Below, in pieces: positions 24,342 through 31,014 of a stretch of DNA of 33,420 nucleotides. The notes beneath the pieces are model-generated. The model did not search any database. It saw nothing but the letters and a program-made list of their open reading frames with translations, and was not told the origin of the DNA. The position numbers were made by a program, and so were the translations under genes. This DNA comes from Candidatus Aerophobota bacterium (GTDB lineage Bacteria; Chlamydiota; Chlamydiia; Chlamydiales; Simkaniaceae), in NCBI GenBank assembly GCA_002401865.1, contig NVUK01000013.1, positions 1-33,420 on the forward strand, written 5' to 3'. Every line of letters starts with the position of its first letter. Position 1 is the stretch's first letter.

Positions 24342-25010
24342 GTGAGGATAAAGCCAAAGTTTTTATTTTTTTTATTGGTGAGTTTTTTTAGCTTTGTAGT
24401 GATGAATCCCGTCTGCGCAGCTCCTTCTAAAAAAATGGTTAAAAAGAAGATGTCTTCTCGCGCACCTTTGATTGTGATTGATCCAGGACATGGCGGGGGA
24501 GATCAAGGCGCTAAGGTGGGCTCGGTTATTGAGAAGAAAATAGCGATGCAAACAGCCATTTATCTCAAACGCTATTTAACGCAAAAAGGGCTTAGAGTCG
24601 TGCTTACGCGTAGCGGGGATCAAATGGTGTCGCTGGATAAAAGAGCGTCGATTGCGAATAAGACAAAGTGTCATCTGTTTGTCTCACTACATTTTAATGC
24701 CCATCACAACACGGGCGTACAAGGTATTGAGGTGTTTTATTATAATAAGGGGATACAGTGGCGTAAAGTGCGCTCTAAACGGATTGCAGATAAAGTTTTA
24801 AAAGAGGTTTTAGGATCTACTAAAGCCCTTTCAAGAGGCGTTAAACATGGTAACTACCATGTGGTGCGTGAGACAAAAATGCCGGCAATTTTAGTAGAGG
24901 GTGGTTTTATCACCAATAGTGAGGAGAGGCAAAAAATTCAAAATCCTGCCCACTTAAAAAAACTAGCTCACTCTATTGGTAAAGCGGTACATAGCTATTT
25001 TTATCCTTAA
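24342..25010 (+). CDS. amiA: N-acetylmuramoyl-L-alanine amidase (Amidase_3) AmiA
   Basis: A 222-residue exported amidase that cleaves the bond between MurNAc and L-Ala. It has a cleavable signal (basic start, hydrophobic core, cut near VCAA, about residue 28) and then a zinc amidase domain: VIDPGHGGGDQGA (first His), an acidic residue in SVIEKK, FVSLHFNAH (second His), and AILVEGGFITN with the catalytic Glu. It begins with GTG one base after the murE stop, with AGGAAAG 5 bp before it, so translation is coupled. The order murE-amiA is conserved in chlamydiae. No AMIN or LysM domain is present, so septal targeting must depend on other factors. Its last 4 bp overlap the convergent 601-aa gene. 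Confidence 0.94.
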   Translation: MRIKPKFLFFLLVSFFSFVVMNPVCAAPSKKMVKKKMSSRAPLIVIDPGHGGGDQGAKVGSVIEKKIAMQTAIYLKRYLTQKGLRVVLTRSGDQMVSLDKRASIANKTKCHLFVSLHFNAHHNTGVQGIEVFYYNKGIQWRKVRSKRIADKVLKEVLGSTKALSRGVKHGNYHVVRETKMPAILVEGGFITNSEERQKIQNPAHLKKLAHSIGKAVHSYFYP

Positions 25011-26812
25011 TCGGTATGTGCATCTACACTAACAAAGCCCTTAGCTTTATTCGTTAATGCTTGTTTCATTCCTTGTAGGCCGTACATAGAGCGCTTAAAG
25101 ATCTCTTTTAAAGAGAACTGGTGTAGTGTTTGTTGCACTTGCGTGAGAGTGTCTTTAACTGTCTCTTTAACTGTTGTTTTGCCATAGGCGAGTTGGCCTC
25201 GTACAGCGTGTTTACAACTGCGCCCGCACCGTCCAATGGTTTGATTAAATACTGCTGCGGGTAGAAATGCTACGACATAGCCGATATTTCTTGCCCATCT
25301 TTCTGGAGTAGTTTTTTGTTGAAATTCAATCTGGCTTTTCATGTTTTGTAAGTAGTTACTGCTCACAGCTCTTTGAAAAAGTGTGTTGGAGGCGGCAAGA
25401 GCGCTTTGAGCGTATGTTATTTCTAAATTTTCGACGCTAGAGACATAATACTCATCTCCACGGCTAAAGAGTTTTTTTGCGCTGAAAAATGCTACTGCTT
25501 GTATACGCGTGCGCCATTGATCGATTTGGGTGAATAGTTCATCTTTTTTCTCAAGGGCTGTAGTGTAATCTAGCATGCCTTGTAGTTTCTTGTGAATAGG
25601 GGCGTCGTGGCAAATGGCTTCAAGGGGTGAAAGAACTTCTTGAAGATGACGGGTAATTTCTATATAGCGCGTTGTTAATGCGCCGGCTCTTAAAGAGGTT
25701 TCAAGACTTTGTTTCCAATCAACAATTAATTGATCGATCATCTGAGAAGCGGTTTTTATTTGAGGAGTTTTATCTATCGGTGTTTTCCCCATTAAATCGG
25801 GAGCGAATATACTTTCAATATTGGCTCTGTGGTGTGGAAATTTTGCTTCTAAAGCATCTTTATTAGCATTGCGAAGAAAGGCGCGCATTTCATCTACATT
25901 GCCCACTTCTGTTTCAAAGTGATAAACTTTAGCAAACTCTTGCATCACAGACAAAGTTTTTTCAGAACTGGTGCATCGCTTGTTGCAGCACGGCTTACAT
26001 CTTGTTCTATACGCACTTTCATATAAGGCGCAAAATTTTTCAAAATTGGCAGTACGCTTGTCATATATAACTCTATCGGCTGTCTGTAGCCACTTCATAT
26101 CATAGCCTGGATTTTCTTCCATGAAGGTGGTCGCTTGAAATTTTTCGTTAAATTGATTTATAACATGATTTTGAATGGTATGTATAAATACGGGTACAAA
26201 TACGAGAGGTGATTTATCAATGCTTTCTCCAAAGCCTCTAAAGTTAAGTATAGCAGCCGGGGCATCTTTTTGCGGCGTAACAAAAGGTGCAAGAGTTGGA
26301 TGGTTTTGTTCGATATTTGTCATTAACGCATCTTGTTGAGTGGTAACAGCCTGGTGCTTTTCCTTTAAGAGTGCACTAATTAAATCACCTTCATACTTAA
26401 AGTTTTTGAGGTGAAATCCGGTGGAAAGAGCTGCTAAGGCTGTCATGAAAGATCCCAGTTTAAGTAATCTGTTATTCGAAAGATTGCTTGCAAATGTAGC
26501 AGCGCTACCTATAGCGCACACTTTCATCGCTAGAGAACAAAGTCTTAAAGTTTTTAATTGCTGCGGGTTTTGAGGAGTTATTTTAGCAAGTTGTTTGAAC
26601 ATATAGTCCAAAAGGCGTACTTGCCGTTCGCTTAAATGAGAACTTTCTACAGTGCCAGGTTGTTGACTAAGGAGTAAATTTTTGCACATTTTGCGTCCAA
26701 AAAACTCTATAGCATACAGCGTAAGCGTTGCAGTAAGCAGCTTGTTATGTTTGACAAATCTATGCGTGTTTTTGGCCGCATATGTGGCTATTACTCCTAT
26801 AGTAGTACTCAT
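25007..26812 (-). CDS. Unrecognised 601-aa protein (possible lineage-specific host-interaction or inclusion factor)
   Basis: I do not recognise this 601-residue protein. It has moderate hydrophobic stretches (about residues 92-108, 117-133 and 515-530), an odd cysteine cluster CKPCCNKRC (272-280) and long helical parts such as LEITYAQSALAASNTLFQRA. The C-terminal region is basic and helical. No classical signal peptide is seen. The ATG at 26812 has GAGGAAAG just before it. An extended -10 promoter lies about 26 bp upstream, and the 91 bp beginning there matches the region upstream of the 186-aa gene. It converges on amiA with a 4-bp overlap. Function is open; an effector role is only a guess. 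Confidence 0.75.
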   Translation of the reverse strand: MSTTIGVIATYAAKNTHRFVKHNKLLTATLTLYAIEFFGRKMCKNLLLSQQPGTVESSHLSERQVRLLDYMFKQLAKITPQNPQQLKTLRLCSLAMKVCAIGSAATFASNLSNNRLLKLGSFMTALAALSTGFHLKNFKYEGDLISALLKEKHQAVTTQQDALMTNIEQNHPTLAPFVTPQKDAPAAILNFRGFGESIDKSPLVFVPVFIHTIQNHVINQFNEKFQATTFMEENPGYDMKWLQTADRVIYDKRTANFEKFCALYESAYRTRCKPCCNKRCTSSEKTLSVMQEFAKVYHFETEVGNVDEMRAFLRNANKDALEAKFPHHRANIESIFAPDLMGKTPIDKTPQIKTASQMIDQLIVDWKQSLETSLRAGALTTRYIEITRHLQEVLSPLEAICHDAPIHKKLQGMLDYTTALEKKDELFTQIDQWRTRIQAVAFFSAKKLFSRGDEYYVSSVENLEITYAQSALAASNTLFQRAVSSNYLQNMKSQIEFQQKTTPERWARNIGYVVAFLPAAVFNQTIGRCGRSCKHAVRGQLAYGKTTVKETVKDTLTQVQQTLHQFSLKEIFKRSMYGLQGMKQALTNKAKGFVSVDAHTD

Positions 26813-26837
26813 ACTTTCCTCTTCTTTTTATATTACT

Positions 26838-26846
26838 ATTATAGCA
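26838..26846 (-). promoter_or_regulatory. Extended -10 promoter of the 601-aa gene
   Basis: On the minus strand the sequence TGCTATAAT ends 26 bases before the ATG at 26812. No good -35 hexamer is present; the TGN extension may compensate. The same element (TGTTATAAT) stands before the 186-aa and 153-aa genes. Confidence 0.55.
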
Positions 26847-26928
26847 TAATTTTAATAGAAAATCCTTTCTACTTATCAATAAAATTTAGTTTTTAATAAA
26901 TTATATTAAATTATATATAGTTTTAAAA
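26838..26928. repeat. 91-bp upstream block, copy A (matches 27582-27672)
   Basis: This block aligns without gaps to 27582-27672. I count 68 of 91 identical positions by hand, ending in a 16-base exact match (ATATATAGTTTTAAAA). Each copy starts at the -10 element and runs upstream of it. AT-richness raises background identity, but equal length, lack of gaps and the exact end favour common origin. Confidence 0.55.
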
Positions 26929-26940
26929 TGCATATAGACA

Positions 26941-26970
26941 AAAAAAGCCTCCTATAAAGGGAGACTTTTT
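26941..26970 (-). terminator. Intrinsic terminator after the 186-aa gene
   Basis: Read on the minus strand this is an AAAAAG-type stem with a GTCTCC...GGAGGC arm pair (one internal mismatch), a short AT loop and a run of seven T. It lies about 30 bp after the stop of the 186-aa gene and would separate it from the 601-aa gene. Confidence 0.65.
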
Positions 26971-26998
26971 CGATAGTAAGGTGTAGCTTGTAGCAAAG

Positions 26999-27559
26999 TT
27001 ATAGCTTGCTGCGTAGAGAGTCAGTTTTATGATCGTCTTTTGGAAAAAGACCAGTTTTTAATAACATGATTGCATAGTAGTACAATTTTAACTGGGTTTT
27101 AGAGCTCCATTTTGTGTTTGCATGGGGGGATGCACTCCACTCTGTTTTACCATTTATCTTGGTTAGGATTTCGTTAGTCTTAGAACGTTTACCAGTGGAT
27201 AAGTTGTGGGTTATGTATAGTGCAGTTTTAGTTGCTCCGCTTGTTACTACTCGAATATGAACCGTATTATGGAGTTTCCATATCTGTAGAGATGGTTGCG
27301 CCTGATTTGGACCTGGTTGAAAATAGGGTGGATATCGCAGAGCTCGTGGTATTGCTTCTAGATAGGCTTGGATATGTTGTTCAGCTTTTTTAGCGGTGTA
27401 TTTACTTGCTCCACCTAAAGCATTTACTATAATGCTTACGCTGGGAGAAGGGGGGAGGGGGAAATGTATGCCGGGTACACCCTTGTAGTAGTCTATAGGG
27501 TTCTTTATTGCTACGTGATAGAAAAGATTTGGTGTTTGTGTATTTGTTATTGTAGTCAT
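26999..27559 (-). CDS. Unrecognised 186-aa protein, paralogue of the 153-aa gene beyond the tRNA
   Basis: I do not recognise this 186-residue protein. It has no signal or membrane segment. A stretch near residues 50-70, VNALGGASKYTAKKAEQHIQ, resembles VTPLNGASQATANKATQQIR in the 153-aa gene about 800 bp upstream. The shared pattern is L-x-G-A-S-x-x-T-A-x-K-A-x-Q-x-I. The rest is rich in Lys, Thr and aromatic residues. The ATG at 27559 has AAGGGG a few bases upstream. The promoter is an extended -10 within the repeated 91-bp block, and a clear terminator follows. Small, lineage-specific paralogues like this are common among chlamydial secreted proteins, but no secretion signal can be read from sequence alone. 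Confidence 0.7.
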   Translation of the reverse strand: MTTITNTQTPNLFYHVAIKNPIDYYKGVPGIHFPLPPSPSVSIIVNALGGASKYTAKKAEQHIQAYLEAIPRALRYPPYFQPGPNQAQPSLQIWKLHNTVHIRVVTSGATKTALYITHNLSTGKRSKTNEILTKINGKTEWSASPHANTKWSSKTQLKLYYYAIMLLKTGLFPKDDHKTDSLRSKL

Positions 27560-27581
27560 AATAACCCCTTTTTTTCTATTT

Positions 27582-27590
27582 ATTATAACA
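27582..27590 (-). promoter_or_regulatory. Extended -10 promoter of the 186-aa gene
   Basis: The minus strand reads TGTTATAAT, ending 23 bases before the ATG at 27559. It occupies the same place within its 91-bp block as the element before the 601-aa gene. Confidence 0.55.
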
Positions 27591-27672
27591 TAGTATTAAT
27601 ATAAAAAATTCTTCTATTTTTATTAAAATTTATTTATTAGTATTATTTATTAAATAATATATAGTTTTAAAA
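27582..27672. repeat. 91-bp upstream block, copy B (matches 26838-26928)
   Basis: This is the partner of the block at 26838-26928, about 75% identical without gaps. It includes an AGTATTAAT core and A-runs. Similar but rearranged sequence precedes the 153-aa gene (from 28386), with about 12 extra bases next to the -10 element. Confidence 0.55.
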
Positions 27673-27740
27673 AAAAGTATAATGCACTAAGAGTTGGCTA
27701 CAGATTTAAAGCGTTAATAGCATTGTTTATGGTGTGAAAG

Positions 27741-27814
27741 CATCCTCGGCGCGATTCGAACGCACGACCTATTGCTTAGGAGGCAATTGCTCTATCCTGC
27801 TGAGCTACGAGGAC
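27741..27814 (-). tRNA. tRNA-Arg (anticodon CCU)
   Basis: A 74-base cloverleaf on the minus strand. The acceptor stem pairs GTCCTCG with CGAGGAT (first pair G-U) and the discriminator is G. The D arm is GCTC/GAGC. The anticodon stem ATTGC/GCAAT encloses loop CTCCTAA, giving anticodon CCT, which reads AGG. The T arm is GTGCG-TTCGAAT-CGCGC with one wobble pair. No CCA is encoded. It sits between the two small paralogous genes, and its own promoter lies 27 bp upstream. Confidence 0.95.
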
Positions 27815-27840
27815 TTATAAAGTCTATGCTGACGGGGATG

Positions 27841-27869
27841 AGTATAGCATAGTTGGATTTTTTCACCAA
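27841..27869 (-). promoter_or_regulatory. Promoter of tRNA-Arg
   Basis: On the minus strand TTGGTG, a 17-base spacer and TATACT (with an upstream TGC extension) form a good sigma-70-type promoter, ending 27 bp before the tRNA 5' end. Confidence 0.6.
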
Positions 27870-27889
27870 GTAGCACGTTTAAAAAAAGC

Positions 27890-28351
27890 TTACCTATAAA
27901 GGGATATGAATAGATCACTTTTACTTATAGGAGTAGTAGTAGAATCTGTTTTAGGGTTGTATGAGGGGAAGATATGGGCATAGCAGCCACCGATAACTAA
28001 GTGTGTTCGAACAAATGCAAGCATATGGGTAGTAGCTGTGTCACCGATCTTTTGAAGGTCTAAATCAAGGGTGTTATTAGAAAAAGTTACCGAAGCCTTA
28101 GGGCCACTGGGGGTAAGTGTTAATACTTGATGACAAGGAAGTGATGGATGCATTTTTTTAAACATACGATTGACGTCTAGTTGAGAACAAGCGTTGCGAA
28201 TCTGTTGAGTAGCTTTATTGGCTGTAGCTTGACTAGCGCCATTGAGCGGTGTTACTTGAACTGCGATACCTATAGCGCCATTTGAACAGGAAGAGTAATT
28301 AGAAAAGGTTACTTGTTTGTAGAGTGATTTAGGGGCAACTGTCATAGACAT
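27890..28351 (-). CDS. Unrecognised 153-aa protein, paralogue of the 186-aa gene
   Basis: I do not recognise this protein of about 153 residues. It carries VTPLNGASQATANKATQQIR (about residues 34-53), which aligns with the 186-aa protein, then a predicted beta-rich centre (ASVTFSNNTLDLDLQKIG). Several Cys residues are present. ATG 28351 is chosen over an upstream ATG at 28387 because AAAAGGAA lies just before it and the extended -10 element at 28386-28394 overlaps the upstream start, which would leave it without a leader. It is followed within 75 bp by the tRNA-Arg gene. Function is unknown. Confidence 0.65.
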   Translation of the reverse strand: MSMTVAPKSLYKQVTFSNYSSCSNGAIGIAVQVTPLNGASQATANKATQQIRNACSQLDVNRMFKKMHPSLPCHQVLTLTPSGPKASVTFSNNTLDLDLQKIGDTATTHMLAFVRTHLVIGGCYAHIFPSYNPKTDSTTTPISKSDLFISLYR

Positions 28352-28385
28352 AATAATTCCTTTTGTTAAGATTTGTTTTATTTTC

Positions 28386-28394
28386 ATTATAACA
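28386..28394 (-). promoter_or_regulatory. Extended -10 promoter of the 153-aa gene
   Basis: The minus strand reads TGTTATAAT, about 34 bases before ATG 28351. It is identical to the element before the 186-aa gene and lies next to a TATTAATATAAAAAAT-like stretch also found there. Confidence 0.5.
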
Positions 28395-28485
28395 TGTCTA
28401 TTTTACTATTATTAATATAAAAAATCCATTTTTTTATATGATTAACAAGTGTTAAAAAGTATGTATTTCTTTTGAAAGTTTTCTC

Positions 28486-28513
28486 TTGCGCCTTTAAAAA
28501 AGATATTTACAAT
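28486..28513 (+). promoter_or_regulatory. Candidate promoter of gnd
   Basis: TTGCGC (28486-28491) and TACAAT (28508-28513) with a 16-base spacer lie about 37 bp before the GTG start of gnd. The -10 is a 5/6 match. It is read by eye and a second, weaker -35 (TTGAAA at 28472) is also present. Confidence 0.4.
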
Positions 28514-28549
28514 GCAGAAGATAGAAAATAAGCATAAGTGGAGGCCACA

Positions 28550-30007
28550 GTGAGTGAGCAAGTAGCAGATATTGGACTAATAGGTTTGGCTGTAATGGGG
28601 CAAAATTTGGTCTTAAATATGAATGATAATGGCTACAAAGTGGTTGTCTTTAATCGTACAGTAGCAAAAGTAGATGCTTTTCTAGAGGGAGCTGCCAAAG
28701 GTACCGAAGTAATAGGTGCGCACAGTTTAGAAGAATTTATCAAAACTTTGAAAAGACCGAGAAAAGTGATGCTGATGATTCGTGCAGGCTCAAGTGTGGA
28801 TGACATGATTGAAGAGTGCCTTCCCTATTTAGAGAAAGGGGATATTATTATCGATGGGGGTAATAGCCACTTTCCCGATACACAACGACGCTATGAAATG
28901 TTAGAGAGTAAAGGTATGCACTTTTTAGGTGCGGGTGTTTCAGGAGGAGAAGAGGGAGCGCGTCATGGCCCATCTATCATGCCTGGAGGTAGTATAGAGG
29001 CTTGGAAAGAGCTAAAACCTCTTCTACAAGCAATTGCTGCTAAATCTGATGATGGCGAGCCTTGTTGCGACTGGGTAGGTGAGGGCGGTGCTGGTCACTA
29101 TGTGAAAATGGTACATAACGGGATAGAATATGGCGATATGCAAATTATATGTGAATCGTATGATTTATTGCGTTCAAAGTTAAAACTGTCACCTGCTCAA
29201 CTCTCAGATATTTTTCATGAGTGGAACCAGGGAGATCTAAGTAGTTATTTAATAGAAATTACAAGTAACGTATTTAAATTTTTAGACGAGGATAAGACAC
29301 CTCTGGTGGATAAAATTTTAGATGTAGCGATGCAAAAAGGGACAGGGAAGTGGACAGCGACTAGCGCGCTAGATTTAGGAATACCTGTAACGCTTATTGG
29401 AGAAGCCGTATTTGCAAGATGTCTCTCTTCTTTAAAAGAGCAACGGCAAGTAGTGGCTAAAATTTTTCCAGAGTCTGAAAAAGAATTTTCAGGCGATGCA
29501 AAACAGCTTATTAGCGATATTAAAGATGCCCTTTATGCCTCTAAAATTATTAGCTATGTACAAGGCTTTATGCTTCTTAAAAGTGCAGCTGCTGAAATGA
29601 AGTGGGACTTGAATTATGGCGGTATCGCCTTAATGTGGAGAGGTGGATGTATTATTAGAAGCGCCTTTTTAGGAGAAATTAAAAAAGCTTTCGAAAGTAA
29701 TCCAAATCTTGAAAATCTTTTGATGGTAAAGTTTTTTGAAGATGCTATTAAAAAAGCAGAAGCAGGTTGGAGACGTGTACTTTCTCACTCTGCTGAATTT
29801 GGTATTCCTACCCCTTGCTTTTCTACAGCTTTGAGCTTTTTTGATGGCTTTAGAAGGGAAAGGCTTCCTGCTAACTTATTGCAAGGGTTAAGAGATTACT
29901 TTGGCGCCCATACTTATGAAAGAATCGATAAAAAACGGGGTGAATATTTTCACACCAATTGGACCGGGACAGGTGGATCTACCAGTTCATCTACTTACAG
30001 TGTTTAA
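28550..30007 (+). CDS. gnd: 6-phosphogluconate dehydrogenase (decarboxylating)
   Basis: A 485-residue enzyme that oxidises and decarboxylates 6-phosphogluconate to ribulose 5-phosphate, reducing NADP in the oxidative pentose phosphate pathway. It has the dinucleotide motif GLIGLAVMGQNLVLN, the signature VSGGEEGARHGPSIMPGG (about 126-143), and GHYVKMVHNGIEYGDMQ, which holds the catalytic Lys and substrate contacts. It ends with the Gly/Ser/Thr-rich tail common in this family. A GTG at 28550 is chosen because GGAGG lies 5 bp before it; a GTG at 28538 would add four residues. The gene stands alone, bounded by a strong terminator. Proximity to lepA and the translocase gene matches the order I recall in Chlamydia. 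Confidence 0.97.
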   Translation: MSEQVADIGLIGLAVMGQNLVLNMNDNGYKVVVFNRTVAKVDAFLEGAAKGTEVIGAHSLEEFIKTLKRPRKVMLMIRAGSSVDDMIEECLPYLEKGDIIIDGGNSHFPDTQRRYEMLESKGMHFLGAGVSGGEEGARHGPSIMPGGSIEAWKELKPLLQAIAAKSDDGEPCCDWVGEGGAGHYVKMVHNGIEYGDMQIICESYDLLRSKLKLSPAQLSDIFHEWNQGDLSSYLIEITSNVFKFLDEDKTPLVDKILDVAMQKGTGKWTATSALDLGIPVTLIGEAVFARCLSSLKEQRQVVAKIFPESEKEFSGDAKQLISDIKDALYASKIISYVQGFMLLKSAAAEMKWDLNYGGIALMWRGGCIIRSAFLGEIKKAFESNPNLENLLMVKFFEDAIKKAEAGWRRVLSHSAEFGIPTPCFSTALSFFDGFRRERLPANLLQGLRDYFGAHTYERIDKKRGEYFHTNWTGTGGSTSSSTYSV

Positions 30008-30014
30008 TGTGGTT

Positions 30015-30053
30015 AAAAAAAAAGCGCTTCTTTTTAAAAGAAGCGCTTTTTTT
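30015..30053 (+). terminator. Bidirectional intrinsic terminator between gnd and the 90-aa gene
   Basis: AAAAAGCGCTTCTTTT pairs with AAAAGAAGCGCTTTTT, a perfect long stem with a tiny loop, T-run on the plus side and A-run (T on minus) on the other. It lies 7 bp after the gnd stop and just past the stop of the convergent 90-aa gene, so it can serve both. Confidence 0.9.
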
Positions 30054-30054
30054 A

Positions 30055-30327
30055 TTAGTCTAACAATTCGTTGTAGTTAAGAATAAAAGCTGGTTTTACT
30101 ACTTCTAGTTTATAAATCGCTTGGCGAAAATGGTCTTGAGAGTTGGTTTTGTCAAAGTGCTGGATCGATTCTTCTAGCTCTTCATACATAGAATGCATCG
30201 TTTTTTCCAAATCTTTCTTACTTCCCTTTAAGCGCATGTCGCCTAATTTAGTTAAAGAACTCTTCATTTCATTTAATGCATCATTAAACATACCCATAGC
30301 CTTTTGATGATCAATTGGTTGGCTCAT
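30055..30327 (-). CDS. Small helical 90-aa protein of unknown function
   Basis: A 90-residue, fully helical, charged protein with a Met-rich front (AMGMFNDALNEMKSSL) and a Glu/Lys/His-rich middle. No signal or membrane segment is seen. The ATG at 30327 has a strong AGGAG about 7 bases upstream, pointing to good expression. The upstream region carries the 16-bp sequence also found at 12240-12255. It ends at the shared terminator. I do not recognise the family. Size and helicity recall secretion-apparatus subunits, chaperones or histone-like proteins, but nothing specific supports one of these. Confidence 0.7.
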   Translation of the reverse strand: MSQPIDHQKAMGMFNDALNEMKSSLTKLGDMRLKGSKKDLEKTMHSMYEELEESIQHFDKTNSQDHFRQAIYKLEVVKPAFILNYNELLD

Positions 30328-30373
30328 ATTTATCTCCTTTTTTAGATAATCTTCCTTCCAATATTATATTAAG

Positions 30374-30389
30374 TAATAAGTATTAATTT
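30374..30389. repeat. 16-bp AT-rich sequence repeated at 12240-12255
   Basis: TAATAAGTATTAATTT, identical to the copy between the MFS and GNAT-methyltransferase genes. It lies about 47 bp upstream of the 90-aa gene, next to a TATAAT-like element on the minus strand. Confidence 0.3.
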
Positions 30390-30444
30390 GAAAAGGTGAA
30401 AATGCAATGAAATTTGTTATACTTTTGTAAAAACTCTATTGAAG

Positions 30445-31011
30445 TTATTTAGAAATAGAGGCTTTTAAAGCGGGTAGAATAATATTTTGGATAAGAATTT
30501 TTTCCTTAGGCTTACCTGACTGGGTACCACATTTTTCTATCGCATCCAAGACATTAAATCCTTTGACAACTCTTCCAAAAATAGTATGTTTGTTATTAAG
30601 CCACGGCGTTTTAGCTGTGGTGATAAAAAACTGGCTGGTGTTGGTGTTGGGACCTTTATTAGCCATAGCTAAAAGACCCTTTTTGGAAAAGGAGAGTGTT
30701 TTGTGAAACTCATCTCGAAAAGGTTTATTCCACATAGAATTACCACCCGCGCCTGTGCCTGTAGGATCGCCTCCTTGGCACATAAATCCAGGAATAACTC
30801 TATGGAAAGAGGTGTTGTTGTAATAGCCCCGTTTTGCTAAAGCTATAAAATTTTCACAAGCTTTAGGAGCTTTACTATGAAAGAGTTCACAAACCATATT
30901 GCCTTTGCTAGTGACAAGGATAATGGATGTACGTTTGTCCGGGGTAGCGGCATGTGCGTTACTAGTTAAAAAAAGAAGAGCTAGTATGGCTCCATACATT
31001 TTCGATTTCAT
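30445..31011 (-). CDS. Exported cyclophilin-type peptidyl-prolyl isomerase
   Basis: A 188-residue protein with a clear signal peptide (basic start, hydrophobic core, cut after AHA at about residue 21) and a complete small cyclophilin domain. Conserved catalytic regions are SFHRVIPGFMCQGGDPTGTG (Arg, Phe, Met, Gln), NTNTSQFFIT, and WLNNKHTIFGRV with the Trp equivalent to cyclosporin-binding Trp. It should isomerise X-Pro bonds in the periplasm and help fold envelope proteins. It starts 3 bp after the lepA stop on the same strand, so the two are probably co-transcribed. With the PpiD-like protein at the window's left end, it adds to a periplasmic folding set. The catalytic residues appear intact. 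Confidence 0.93.
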   Translation of the reverse strand: MKSKMYGAILALLFLTSNAHAATPDKRTSIILVTSKGNMVCELFHSKAPKACENFIALAKRGYYNNTSFHRVIPGFMCQGGDPTGTGAGGNSMWNKPFRDEFHKTLSFSKKGLLAMANKGPNTNTSQFFITTAKTPWLNNKHTIFGRVVKGFNVLDAIEKCGTQSGKPKEKILIQNIILPALKASISK

Positions 31012-31014
31012 TTT

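Noticed and set aside
27741-27814. tRNA-Arg as an attachment site for an integrated element
   Set aside because: No repeated tRNA 3' end and no integrase were seen in the window; the flanking paralogues are better explained by local duplication.
27891-27910. CCTATAAAGGGA shared between the 153-aa gene end and the 186-aa terminator as a functional repeat
   Set aside because: The match is 12 bases, one copy is coding and the other part of a hairpin; likely chance or a trace of duplication, too short to decide.
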